Positions 44,901-57,654 are shown, counted from the stretch's first letter. The stretch is 64,000 nucleotides of DNA from Palaemon carinicauda (GCF_036898095.1 NC_090739.1:63933247-63997246); one strand, 5' to 3'. The notes: generated from the sequence alone by a model not told the origin. Program-made: numbers and translations.

Positions 44901-47900
44901 CAAAGAACTTCTAATGCAAGGGGTGGGGGAGCTAAAAAAAGGTCAAAGAACTTCCGATGCAAGGGGTGTGGGAGCTAAAAAGAAGTCAAAGAACTTCTAA
45001 TGCAAGGGGTGGGGGAGCTAAAAAAAGGTCAAAGAAATTCTAATGCAAGGGGTGGGGGATCTAAAAAGAGGTAAAAAAAACTTCTAATGCAAGGGGTGGG
45101 GAAGCTAAAAACAGGGTCAAAGAACTTCTAATGCAAGGGGTGGGGAGCTAAAAAGAGGACAAAAAACTTCTAATGCAAGGGGTGCGGGAGCTAAAAAGAG
45201 GTCAAAGAACTTCTAATGCAAGGGGTGGGGAAGCTAAAAAGAGGTCAAAGAACTTCTAATGCAAGGGGCGTGGGAGCTAAAAGAGGTCAAAGAACTTCTA
45301 ATGCAAGGGGTGGGGAAGCTAAAAAGAGGTCAAAGAACTTTAATGCAAGGGGCGGGGGAGCAAAAAAGAGGTCAAAGAACTTCTAATGCAAGGGATGTGG
45401 GTGCTAAAAAGAGGTCAAAGAACTTCTAATGCATGGGGTGTGGGAGCTAAGAAGAGGTCAAAGAACTTTTAATGCAAGGGGTGGGGGAGCTAAAAAGAGG
45501 TCAAAGAACTTCTAATGTAAGGGGTTTGGTAGCTAAAAAGAGGTCAAAGAATTTCTAATGCAAGGGGTGTGGGAGCTAAAAAGAGGTCAAAGAACTTCTA
45601 ATGCAAGGGGTGGGGAAGCTAAAAAGAGGTCAAAGAACTTCTAATGCAAGGGGTGTGGGAGCTAAAAAGAGGTCAAAGAACTTCTAATGCAAGGGGTGGG
45701 GAAGCTAAAAAGAGGTCAAAGAACTTCTAATGCAAGGGGTGTGGAAGCTAAAAAGGGGTCAAAGAACTTCTAATGCAAGGGGGGTGGAGGAGCTAAAAAG
45801 AGGTCAAAGAACTTCTAATGCTTGAGGTGTGGGAGCTAAAAAGAAGTCAAAGAACTTCTAATGCTAGAAGTGGGGGAGCTGAAAAGAGGTCAAAGAACTT
45901 CTAATGCAAGGGTGGGGGAGCTAAAAAGAGGTCAAAGAACTTCTAATGCAAGGGGTGGGGAAGCAAAAAAGAGGTCAAAGAACTTCTAATGCAAGGGGTG
46001 GGGAAGCTAGAAAGAAGTCAAAGAACTTCTAATGCAAGGGGTGTGGGAGCTAAAAGAGGTCAAAGAACTTCTAATGCAAGGGGTGTGGGAGCTAAGAAGA
46101 GGTCAAAGAACTTCTAATGCAAGGGGTGTGGGAGCTAAGAAGAGGTCAAAGAACTTCTAATGCAAGGGGTGTGGGAGCTAGAAAGAGATAAAAAAACTTC
46201 TAATGCAAGGGGTTTGGGAGCTAAAAAGAGGTCAAAGAACTTCTAATGCAAGGGGTGTGGGAGCTAAAAAGAGGTCAAACATCTTCTGATGCAAGGGGTG
46301 TGGGAGCTAGAAAGAGATCAAAGAACTTCTAATGCAAGGGGTTTGGGAGCTAAAAAGAGGTCAAAGAACTTCTAATGCAAGGGGTGTGGGACCTAAGAAG
46401 AGGTCAAAGAACTTCTAATGCAAGGGGTGTGGGAGCTAGAAAGAGATCAAAGAACTTCTAATGCAAGGGGTTTGGGAGCTAAAAAGAGGTCAAAGAACTT
46501 CTAATGCAAGGGGTGTGGGAGCTAAAAAGAGGTCAAAGAACTTCTAATGCAAAGGGTGGAGAAACTAAAAAAAGGTCAAAGAACTTCTATTGCATGGGGT
46601 GTGGGAGCTAAAAAGAGGTCAAAAAACTTTTAATGCAAGGGGTATAGGAGCTAGAGGTCAAAGAACTTCTGATGCTAGAGGTGTGGGAGCTAAAAAGAGG
46701 TCAAAGAACTTCTAATGCTAGATGTGTGGGAGCTAAAAAGAAGTCAATGAACTTCTAATGCTAGACGCGTGGGAGCTAAAAAGAGGTCAAAGAACTTCTA
46801 ATGTTTGAGGTGTGGGAGCTAAAAAGAAGTCAAAGAACTTCTAATGCTAGAAGTGGGGGAGCTAAAAAGAGGTCAAAGAACTTCTAATGCTAGAGGTGTG
46901 GGAGCTAAAAAGAGGTCAAAGAACTTCAAATGCTATAGGTGTGGGAGCTAAAAACAGGTCACAGAACTTTTAATGCTAGAGGTGTGGGAGCTAAAAAGAG
47001 GTCAAAGAACCTATAATGCTAGAGGTGTGGGAGGTTAAAAAAAGGTCAAAGAACTTCTAATGCAAGGGGTGGGGAAGCTAAAAGGAGGTCAAAGAACTTC
47101 TAATGCAAGAGGTGGGGAGCTAAAAAGAGGTCAAAGAACTTCTAATGCAAGGGGGTGTGGGAGCTAAAATGAAGTCAAAGAACTTCTAATGCTAGAGGTG
47201 TGGGAGCTAAAAAGAGGTAAAAGAACCTCTAAATGCTAGAGGTGTGGGAGCTAAAAAGAGGTCAAAGATATTCTAATGCAAGGGGTGGGGGAGCTAAAAA
47301 GAGTTCAAAGAACTTCTAATGCAAGGGTGTGGGAGCTAAAAAGAGGTCAAAGAACTTCTAATGCAAGGGGTGGGGGAGCTAAAAAGAGGTCAAAGAACTT
47401 CTAATGCAAGGGGTGGGGGAGCTAAAAAGAGGTCAAAGAACTTCTAATGCCAGGGATGTGGGAGCTGAAAAGAGGTCAAAGAACTTCTGATGCAAGGGGT
47501 GTGGGAGCTAAAAAGAGGTCAAAGAACTTCTAATGCAAGGGGTGTTGGAGCTAAAAAGAGGTCAAAGAACTTCTAATGCAAGGGGTGTGGGATCTAAAAA
47601 GAGGTCAAAGAACTTCTATTGCAAGGGGTGGGGAAGCTAAGAAGAAGTCAAAGAACTTTTAATGCAAGGAATGGGGGAGCTAAAAAGCAGTCAAAGAACT
47701 TCTAATGCAAGGGGTGCGGGACCTAAAAAGAAGTCAAAGAATTTCTAATGCAAGGGGTGGGGAAGCTAAAAAGAAGTAAAAGAAGTTCTAATGCAAGAGG
47801 TGGGGAAGCTAAAAAGAAGTCAAAGAACTTCTAATGGAAGGGGTGGGGGAGCTAAAAAAAGGTCAAAGAACTTCCGATGCAAGGGGTGTGGGAGCTAAAA

Positions 47901-50900
47901 AGAGGTCAAAGAACTTCTAATGCTTGAGGTGTGGGAGCTAAAAAGAAGTCAAAGAACTTCTAATGCTTGAAGTTGGGGAGCTAAAAAGAGGTCAAAGAAC
48001 TTCTAATGCAAGGGTGGGGGAGCTAAAAAGAGGTCAAAGAACTTCTAATGCAAGGGGTGGGGAAGCTAAAAAGAGGTCAAAGAACTTCTAATGCAAGGGG
48101 TGGGGAAGCTAGAAAGAAGTCAAAGAACTTCTAATGCAAGGGGTGTGGGAGCTAAAAGAGGTCAAAGAACTTCTAATGCAAGGGGTGTGGGAGCTAAGAA
48201 GAGGTCAAAGAACTTCTAATGCAAGGGGTGTGGGAGCTAGAAAGAGATCAAAGAACTTCTAATGCAAGGGGTTTGGGAGCTAAAAAGAGGTCAAAGAACT
48301 TCTAATGCAAGGGGTGTGGGAGCTAAAAAGAGGTCAAACAACTTCTAATGCAAGGGGTGTGGGAGCTAGAAAGAGATCAAAGAACTTCTAATGCAAGGGG
48401 TTTGGGAGCTAAAAAGAGGTCAAAGAACTTCTAATGCAAGGGGTGTGGGACCTAAGAAGAGGTCAAAGAACTTCTAATGCAAGGGGTGTGGGAGCTAGAA
48501 AAAGATCAAAGAACTTCTAATGCAAGGGGTTTGGGAGCTAAAAAGAGGTCAAAGAACTTCTAATACAAGGGGTGTGGGAGCTAAAAAGAGGTCAAAGAAC
48601 TTCTAATGCTAGAGGTGTGGGAGCTAAAAAGAGGTCAAAGAACTTCTAATGCTAGATGTGTGGGAGCTAAAAAGAAGTCAAAGAACTTCTAATGCTAGAC
48701 GCGTGGGAGCTAAAAAGAGGTCAAAGAACTTCTAATGTTTGAGGTGTGGGAGCTAAAAAGAAGTCAAAGAACTTCTAATGCTGAAAGTTGGGGAGCTAAA
48801 AAGAGGTCAAAGAACTTCTAATGCTAAAGGTGTGGGAGCTAAAAAGAGGTCAAAGAACTTCAAATGCTATAGGTGTGGGAGCTAAAAACAGGTCACAGAA
48901 CTTTTAATGCTAGAGGTGTGGGAGCTAAAAAGAGGTCAAAGAACCTATAATGCTAGAGGTGTGGGAGGTTAAAAAAAGGTCAAAGAACTTCTAATGCAAG
49001 GGGTGGGGGAGCTAAAAGGAGGTCAAAGAACTTCTAATGCAAGAGATGAGGAGCTAAAAAGAGGTCAAAGAACTTCTAATGCAAGGGGGTGTGGGAGCTA
49101 AAATGAAGTCAAAGAACTTCTATTGCAAGGGGTGGGGAAGCTAAGAAGAAGTCAAAGAACTTCTAATGCAAGGGATAGGGGAGCTAAAAAGAAGTCAAAG
49201 AACTTCTAATGCAAGGGATGGGGGAGCTAAAAAGAAGTCAAAGAATTTCTAATGCAAGGGGTGGGGAAGCTAAAAAGAGGTCAAAGAACTTCTGATGCAA
49301 GGGGTGTGGGAGCTGAAAAGAGGTCAAAGAACTTCTAATGCAAGGGGCGTGGGAGCTAAAAAGAGGTCAAAGAACTTCTAATGCAAGGGGTGTTGGAGCT
49401 AAAAAGAGGTCAAAGAACTTCTAATGCAAGGGGTGTGGGAGCTAAAAAGAGGTCAAAGAACTTCTATTGCAAGGGGTGGGGAAGCTAAGAAGAAGTCAAA
49501 GAACTTCTAATGCAAGGGATGGGGGAGCTAAAAAGAAGTCAAAGAACTTCTAATGCAAGGGGTGGGGGAGCTAAAAAGAAGTCAAAGAACTTCTAATGCA
49601 AGGGGTGGGGAAGCTAAAAAGAAGTCTAAGAACTTCTAATGCAAGGGGTGGGGAAGCTAAAAAGAGGTCAAAGAACTTCTAATGCAAGGGGTGGGGGAGC
49701 TAAAAAAAGGTCAAAGAACTTCCGATGCAAGGGGTGTGGGAGCTAAAAAGAGGTCAAAGAACTTCTAATGCAAGGGGTGGGGGAGCTAAAAAAAGGTCAA
49801 AGAAATTCTAATGCAAGGGGTGGGGGATCTAAAAAGAGGTAAAAAAAACTTCTAATGCAAGGGGTGGGGAAGCTAAAAACAGGGTCAAAGAACTTCTAAT
49901 GCAAGGGGTGGGGAGCTAAAAAGAGGACAAAAAACTTCTAATGCAAGGGGTGCGGGAGCTAAAAAGAGGTCAAAGAACTTCTAATGCAAGGGGTGGGGAA
50001 GCTAAAAAGAGGTCAAAGAACTTCTAATGCAAGGGGCGTGGGAGCTAAAAGAGGTCAAAGAACTTCTAATGCAAGGGGTGGGGAAGCTAAAAAGAGGTCA
50101 AAGAACTTTAATGCAAGGGGCGGGGGAGCTAAAAAGAGGTCAAAGAACTTCTAATGCAAGGGATGTGGGTGCTAAAAAGAGGTCAAAGAACTTCTAATGC
50201 ATGGGGTGTGGGAGCTAAGAAGAGGTCAAAGAACTTTTAATGCAAGGGGTGGGGAGCTAAAAAGAGGTCAAAGAACTTCTAATGTAAGGGGTTTGGTAGC
50301 TAAAAAGAGGTCAAAGAATTTCTAATGCAAGGGGTGTGGGAGCTAAAAAGAGGTCAAAGAACTTCTAATGCAAGGGGTGGGGAAGCTAAAAAGAGGTCAA
50401 AGAACTTCTAATGCAAGGGGTGTGGGAGCTAAAAAGAGGTCAAAGAACTTCTAATGCAAGGGGTGGGGAAGCTAAAAAGAGGTCAAAGAACTTCTAATGC
50501 AAGGGGTGTGGAAGCTAAAAAGGGGTCAAAGAACTTCTAATGCAAGGGGGGTGGAGGAGCTAAAAAGAGGTCAAAGAACTTCTAATGCTTGAGGTGTGGG
50601 AGCTAAAAAGAAGTCAAAGAACTTCTAATGCTAGAAGTGGGGGAGCTGAAAAGAGGTCAAAGAACTTCTAATGCAAGGGTGGGGGAGCTAAAAAGAGGTC
50701 AAAGAACTTCTAATGCAAGGGGTGGGAAAGCAAAAAAGAGGTCAAAGAACTTCTAATGCAAGGGGTGGGGAAGCTAGAAAGAAGTCAAAGAACTTCTAAT
50801 GCAAGGGGTGTGGGAGCTAAAAGAGGTCAAAGAACTTCTAATGCAAGGGGTGTGGGAGCTAAGAAGAGGTCAAAGAACTTCTAATGCAAGGGGTGTGGGA

Positions 50901-52800
50901 GCTAAGAAGAGGTCAAAGAACTTCTAATGCAAGGGGTGTGGGAGCTAGAAAGAGATAAAAAAACTTCTAATGCAAGGGGTTTGGGAGCTAAAAAGAGGTC
51001 AAAGAACTTCTAATGCAAGGGGTGTGGGAGCTAAAAAGAGGTCAAACATCTTCTAATGCAAGGGGTGTGGGAGCTAGAAAGAGATCAAAGAACTTCTAAT
51101 GCAAGGGGTTTGGGAGCTAAAAAGAGGTCAAAGAACTTCTAATGCAAGGGGTGTGGGACCTAAGAAGAGGTCAAAGAACTTCTAATGCAAGGGGTGTGGG
51201 AGCTAGAAAGAGATCAAAGAACTTCTAATGCAAGGGGTTTGGGAGCTAAAAAGAGGTCAAAGAACTTCTAATGCAAGGGGTGTGGGAGCTAAAAAGAGGT
51301 CAAAGAACTTCTAATGCAAAGGGTGGAGAAACTAAAAAAAGGTCAAAGAACTTCTATTGCATGGGGTGTGGGAGCTAAAAAGAGGTCAAAAAACTTTTAA
51401 TGCAAGGGGTATAGGAGCTAGAGGTCAAAGAACTTCTGATGCTAGAGGTGTGGGAGCTAAAAAGAGGTCAAAGAACTTCTAATGCTAGTTGTGTGGGAGC
51501 TAAAAAGAAGTCAAAGAACTTCTAATGCTAGACGCGTGGGAGCTAAAAAGAGGTCAAAGAACTTCTAATGTTTGAGGTGTGGGAGCTAAAAAGAAGTCAA
51601 AGAACTTCTAATGCTAGAAGTGGGGGAGCTAAAAAGAGGTCAAAGAACTTCTAATGCTAGAGGTGTGGGAGCTAAAAAGAGGTCAAAGAACTTCAAATGC
51701 TATAGGTGTGGGAGCTAAAAACAGGTCACAGAACTTTTAATGCTAGAGGTGTGGGAGCTAAAAAGAGGTCAAAGAACCTATAATGCTAGAGGTGTGGGAG
51801 GTTAAAAAAAGGTCAAAGAACTTCTAATGCAAGGGGTGGGGAAGCTAAAAGGAGGTCAAAGAACTTCTAATGCAAGAGGTGGGGAGCTAAAAAGAGGTCA
51901 AAGAACTTCTAATGCAAGGGGGTGTGGGAGCTAAAATGAAGTCAAAGAACTTCTAATGCTAGAGGTGTGGGAGCTAAAAAGAGGTAAAAGAACCTCTAAA
52001 TGCTAGAGGTGTGGGAGCTAAAAAGAGGTCAAAGATATTCTAATGCAAGGGGTGTGGGACCTAAAAAGAGGTGTAAGAACTTCTAATGCAAGAAGTGTGG
52101 GATGTAAAAAGAGGTCAAAGAACTTCTAATGAAAGGGGTGGGGGAGCTAAAAAGAGTTCAAAGAACTTCTAATGCAAGGGTGTGGGAGCTAAAAAGAGGT
52201 CAAAGAACTTCTAATGCAAGGGGTGGGGGAGCTAAAAAGAGGTCAAAGAACTTCTAATGCGAGGGGTGGGGGAGCTAAAAAGAGGTCAAAGAACTTCTAA
52301 TGCCAGGGATGTGGGAGCTGAAAAGAGGTCAAAGAACTTCTGATGCAAGGGGTGTGGGAGCTAAAAAGAGGTCAAAGAACTTCTAATGCAAGGGGTGTTG
52401 GAGTTAAAAAGAGGTCAAAGAACTTCTAATGCAAGGGGTGTGGGATCTAAAAAGAGGTCAAAGAACTTCTATTGCAAGGGGTGGGGAAGCTAAGAAGCAG
52501 TCAAAGAACTTTTAATGCAAGGGATGGGGGAGCTAAAAAGCAGTCAAAGAACTTCTAATGCAAGGGGTGCGGGACCTAAAAAGAAGTCAAAGAATTTCTA
52601 ATGCAAGGGGTGGGGAAGCTAAAAAGAAGTAAAAGAACTTCTAATGCAAGAGGTGGGGAAGCTAAAAAGAAGTCAAAGAACTTCTAATGCAAGGGGTGGG
52701 GGAGCTAAAAAAAGGTCAAAGAACTTCCGATGCAAGGGGTGTGGGAGCTAAAAAGAGGTCAAAGAACTTCTAATGCAAGGGGTGGGGGAGCTAAAAAAAG
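38500..52800. repeat. Three ~4.77-kb superunits (about 111 monomers each)
   Basis: Rare variants recur at a fixed spacing. CTGAAAGTTG occurs at 39281, 44013 and 48781. CTAGACGCG occurs at 39195, 43927 and 48695, and in a second series at 41952, 46761 and 51528. CCTCTAAATG occurs at 42417, 47226 and 51993. TATAGGAGC occurs at 41834, 46643 and 51410, and GGGGGGTGGAGG at 40969, 45779 and 50546. Spacings are 4732-4810 and 4767-4768 bp. Each superunit holds two diverged halves of about 1.95 and 2.8 kb that share marker variants. Outer boundaries are approximate. Confidence 0.9.
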
Positions 52801-54160
52801 GTCAAAGAAATTCTAATGCAAAGGGTGGGGGAGCTAAAAAGAGGTAAAAAAAACTTCTAATGCAAGGGTTGGGGAAGCTAAAAAGAGGTCAAAGAACTTC
52901 TAATGCAAGGGGTGGGGGAGCTAAAAAGAGGTCAAAGAACTTCTAATGCAAGGGGTGTGGGAGCTAAAAAGAGGTCAAAGAACTTCTAATGCAAGGGGTG
53001 GGGAAGCTAAAAAGAGGTCAAAGAACTTCTAATGCAAGGGGTGTGTGAGCTAAAAGAGGTCAAAGAACTTCTAATGCAAGGGGTGGGGAAGGTAAAAAGA
53101 GGTCAAAGATCTTCTAATGCTAGGGGTGGGGGAGCTAAAAAGAGGTCAAATAACTTCTAATGCAAGGGATGTGGGAGCTAAAAAGAGGTCAAAGAACTTC
53201 TAATGCATGGGGTGTGGGAGCTAAGAAGAGGTCAAAGAACTTTTAATGCAAGGGGTGTGGGAGCTAAAAAAAGGTCAACGAACTTCTAATGCAAGGGGTT
53301 TGGTAGCTAAAAAGAGGTCAAAAAATTTCTAATGCAAGGGGTGTGGGAGCTAAAAAGAGGTCAAAGAACTTCTAGTGCAAGGGGTGGGGAAGCTAAAAAT
53401 AGGTCAAAGAACTTCTAATGCAAAGGGGTGTGGAAGCTAAAAAGAGGTCAAAGAAATTCTAATGCAAGGGGGGGTGGAGGAGCTAAAAAGAGGTCAAAGA
53501 ACTTCTAATGCAAGGGGTGGAGAAGCTAAAAAGAGGTCAAAGAACTTCTAATGCAAGGGGTGGGGGAGCTAAAAAGAGGTAAAAAAAACTTCTAATGCAA
53601 GGGGTGGGGAAGCTAAAAAGAGGTCAAAGAACTTCTAATGCAAGGGGTTGGGAAGCTAGAAAGAAGTCAAAGAACTTCTAATGCAAGGGGTGTGGGAGCT
53701 AAAAGAGGTCAAAGAACTTCTAATGCAAGGAGTGGGGGAGCTAAAAAGAGGTCAAAGAACTTCTAATGCAAGGGGTATGGGAGCTAAAAGGAGGTCAAAG
53801 AACTTCTAATGCAAGGGGTTTGTGAGCTAAGAAGAGGTCAAAGAACTTCTAATGCAAGGGGAGGGGGAGCTAAAAAGATGTCAAAGAACTTCTAATGCAA
53901 GGGGTGTGGGAGCTAAAAAGAGGTCAAAGATATTCTATTGCAAGGGGTGTGGGAGCTAAAAAGAGGCCAAAGAACTTCTAATGCAAGGGGTGTGGGAGCT
54001 AAAAAGAGGTCAAAGAACTTCTAATGCAAGGGGTGCGGGAGCTTAAAAGAGGTCAAAGAACTTCTGATGCAAGGGGTGGGGAAGCTAAAAAGAGGTCAAA
54101 GAACTTCTAATGCAAGGGGTGGGGAAGCTAAAAAGAGGTCAAAGAACTTCTAATGCAAGG

Positions 54161-57100
54161 GTTGTGGGAGCTAAAAAGAGGTAAAAAAACCTCTAATGCT
54201 AGAGGTGTGGGAGCTAAAAAGAGGTCAAAGATATTCTAATGCAAGGGGTGTGGGAGCTAAAAAGAGGTCAAAGAATTCCTAATGGAAGGGGTGGGGGAGC
54301 TGAAAAGAGGTCAAAGAACTTTTAATGCAAGGGGTGGGGGAGCTAAAAAGAGGTCAAAGAACTTTTAATGCAAGGGGTGGGGGAGCTAAAGAGAGGTCAA
54401 AGAACTTCTATTGCAAGGGGTGCGGGAGCTAAAAAGAGGCCAAAGAACTTCTAATGCAAGGGGTGTGGGAGCTAAAAAGAGGTCAAAGAACTTCCGATGC
54501 AAGGGGTGGGGAAGCTAAAAAGAGGTCAAAGAACTTCTAATGCAAGGGGTGTGGGAGCTAAAAAGAGGTCAAAGAACTTTTAATGCAAGGGGTGGGGAAG
54601 CTAAAGAGAGGTCAAAGAACTTCTATTGCAAGGGGTGTGGGAGCTAAAAAGAGGCCAAAAAACTTCTAATGCAAGGGGTGTGGGAGCTAAAAAGAGGTCA
54701 AAGAACTTCTAATGCAAGGGGTGCGGGAGCTAAAAAGAGGTCAAAGAACTTCTGATGCAAGGGGTGGGGAAGCTAAAAAGAGGTCAAAGAACTTCTAATG
54801 CAAGGGGTGGGGAAGCTAAAAAGAGGTCAAAGAACTTCTAATGCAAGGGTTGTGGGAGCTAAAAAGAGGTCAAAGAACTTCTAATGCAAGGGGTGCGGAA
54901 GCTAAAAAGAGGTCAAAGAACTTCGAATGCAAGGGGTGGGGAAGCTAAAAAGAGTTCAAAGAACTTCTAATGCAAGGGGTGGGGAAGCTAAAAAGAGGTC
55001 AAAGAACTTCTGATGCAAGGGGTGGGGAAGCTAAAAAGAGGTCAAAGAACTTCTAATGCAAGGGGTAGGGAAGCTAAAAAGAGGTCAAAGAACTTCTAAT
55101 GCAAGGGTTGTGGGAGCTAAAAAGAGGTAAAAAAACCTCTAATGCTAGAGGTGTGGGAGCTAAAAAGAGGTCAAAGATATTCTAATGCAAGGGGTGTGGG
55201 CGCTTAAAAGAGGTCAAAGAACTCCTAATGCAAGGGGTGGGGGAGCTAAAAAGAGGTCAAAGAACTTTTAATGCAAGGGGTGGGGGAGCTAAAAAGAGGT
55301 CAAAGAACTTTTAATGCAAGGGGTGGGGGAGCTAAAGAGAGGTCAAAGAACTTCTATTGCAAGGGGCGTGGGAGCTAAAAAGAGGCCAAAGAACTTCTAA
55401 TGCAAGGGGTGTGAGAGCTAAAAAGAGGTCAAAGAACTTCTAATGCAAGGGGTGCGGGAGCTAAAAAGAGGTCAAAGAACTTCTGATGCAAGGGGTGGGG
55501 AAGCTAAAAAGAGGTCAAAGAACTTCTAATGCAAGGGGTGTGGGAGCTAAAAAGAGGTCAAAGAACTTTTAATGCAAGGGGTGGGGAAGCTAAAGAGAGG
55601 TCAAATAACTTCTATTGCAAGGGGTGTGGGAGCTAAAAAGAGGCCAAAGAACTTCTAATGCAAGGGGTGTGGGAGCTAAAAAGAGGTCAAAGAACTTCTA
55701 ATGCAAGGGGTGCGGGAGCTAAAAAGAGGTCAAAGAACTTCTGATGCAAGGGGTGGGGAAGCTAAAAAGAGGTCAAAGAACTTCTAATGCAAGGGGTGGG
55801 GAAGCTAAAAAGAGGCCAAAGTACTTCTAATGCAAGGGGTGTGGGAGCTAAAAAGAGGTCAAAGAACTTCTAATGCAAGGGGTGTAGGAGCTAAAAAGAG
55901 GTCAAAGAACTTCGGATGCAAGGGGTGAGGAAGCTAAAAAGAGGTCAAAGAACTTCTAATGCAAGGGGTGTGGGAGCTAAAAAGAGGTCAAAGAACTTTT
56001 AATGCAAGGGGTGGGGAAGCTAAAAAGAGGTCAAAGAACTTCGAATGCAAGGGTTGGGGAAGCTAAAAAGATTTCAAAGAACTTCTAATGCAAGGGTTGT
56101 GGGAGCTAAAAAGAGGTCAAAGAACTTCTGATGCAAGGGGTGGGGAAGCTAAAAAGAGGTCAAACAACTTCTAATGCAAGGGGTGGGGAAGCTAAAAAGA
56201 GGTCAAAGAACTTCTAATGCAAGGGTTGTGGGAGCTAAAAAGAGGTAAAAAAACCTCTAATGCTAGAGGTGTGGGAGCTAAAAAGAGGTCAAAGATATTC
56301 TAATGCAAGGGGTGTGGGAGCTAAAAAGAGGTCAAAGAACTCCTAATGCAAGGGGTGGGGGAGCTAAAAAGAGGTCAAAGAACTTTTAATGCAAGGGGTG
56401 GGGGAGCTAAAAAGAGGTCAAAGAACTTTTAATGCAAGGGGTGGGGGAGATAAAGAGAGGTCAAAGAACTTCTATTGCAAGGGGCGTGGGAGCTAAAAAG
56501 AGGCCAAAGAACTTCTAATGCAAGGGGTGTGAGAGCTAAAAAGAGGTCAAAGAACTTCTAATGCAAGGGGTGCGGGAGCTAAAAAGAGGTCAAAGAACTT
56601 CTGATGCAAGGGGTGGGGAAGCTAAAAAGAGGTCAAAGAACTTCTAATGCAAGGGGTGTGGGAGCTAAAAAGAGGTCAAAGAACTTTTAATGCAAGGGGT
56701 GGGGAAGCTAAAGAGAGGTCAAATAACTTCTATTGCAAGGGGTGTGGGAGCTAAAAAGAGGCCAAAGAACTTCTAATGCAAGGGGTGTGGGAGCTAAAAA
56801 GAGGTCAAAGAACTTCTAATGCAAGGGGTGCGGGAGCTAAAAAGAGGTCAAAGAACTTCTGATGCAAGGGGTGGGGAAGCTAAAAAGAGGTCAAAGAACT
56901 TCTAATGCAAGGGGTGGGGAAGCTAAAAAGAGGCCAAAAAACTTCTAATGCAAGGGGTGTGGGAGCTAAAAAGAGGTCAAAGAACTTCTAATGCAAGGGG
57001 TGTAGGAGCTAAAAAGAGGTCAAAGAACTTCGGATGCAAGGTGTGGGGAAGCTAAAAAGAGGTCAAAGAACTTCTAATGCAAGGGGTGTGGGAGCTAAAA

Positions 57101-57440
57101 AGAGGTCAAAGAACTTTTAATGCAAGGGGTGGGGAAGCTAAAGAGAGGTCAAAGAACTTCTATTGCAAGGGGTGTGGGAGCTAAAAAGAGGCCAAAGAAC
57201 TTCTAATGCAAGGGGTGTGGGAGCTAAAAAGAGGTCAAAGAACTTCTAATGCAAGGGGTGCGGGAGCTAAAAAGAGGTCAAAGAACTTCTGATGCAAGGG
57301 GTGGGGAAGCTAAAAAGAGGTCAAAGAACTTCTAATGCAAGGGGTGGGGAAGCTAAAAAGAGGTCAAAGAACTTCTAATGCAAGGGTTGTGGGAGCTAAA
57401 AAGAGGTAAAAAAACCTCTAATGCTAGAGGTGTGGGAGCT
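54161..57440. repeat. Second higher-order repeat, 0.95-1.16 kb period
   Basis: GTTGTGGGAGC followed by GGTAAAAAAACCTCTAATGC occurs at 54161, 55107, 56225 and 57386. Spacings are 946, 1118 and 1161 bp, i.e. 22, 26 and 27 monomers exactly. Units inside include AAAGAGAGGTCAAATAAC and GAGGCCAAAG variants not seen in the 4.77-kb superunits. Confidence 0.85.
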
Positions 57441-57608
57441 AAAAAGAGGTCAAAGATATTTTAATGCAAGGGGTGTGGGAGCTAAAAAGAGGTCAAAGAA
57501 CTCCTAATGCAAGGGGTGGGGGAGCTAAAAAGAGGTCAAAGAACTTTTAATGCAAGGGGTGGGGGAGCTAAAAAGAGGTCAAAGAACTTCTAATGCAAGG
57601 GGTGGGGG

Positions 57609-57654
57609 ATAGATGTCGCCAGCGAGGCTTTTGGGAAGGCGCGGCGGCGTCTAT
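57609..57654. repeat. GC-rich hairpin at the right edge of the satellite
   Basis: ATAGATGTCGCC (57609-57620) pairs with GGCGGCGTCTAT (57643-57654), with two positions that would be G-U in RNA. The satellite ends abruptly inside the last unit at this point. Confidence 0.6.

Larger units (their letters stand above)
28319..57610. repeat. 43-bp satellite array, ~29.3 kb, with higher-order repeats
   Basis: Roughly 680 head-to-tail monomers of 42-43 bp. Each contains AGAGGTCAAAGAACTTCTAA, a variable middle (GCAAGGGGTGTGGGAGC, or GCAAGGGGTGGGGAAGC, or GCTAGAGGTGTGGGAGC) and an A-rich end (CTAAAAAG). 43 is not a multiple of three and each unit carries two TAA, so frames close quickly. The 60-85-codon frames at 29127, 29509, 32918, 41694 and 42553 exist only where adjacent units have lost one base (42 bp). 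Variant units are not random: they recur as blocks at ~0.65, 0.86, 0.91, 0.95-1.16 and 4.77 kb. All units have the same orientation. Confidence 0.98.

Noticed and set aside
28319..57610. CRISPR-like array
   Set aside because: Monomers abut with no unique spacers, vary by substitution, and the context is eukaryotic.
28319..57610. CENP-B box in the 43-bp monomer
   Set aside because: No TTCG....A..CGGG-type match in the monomer.
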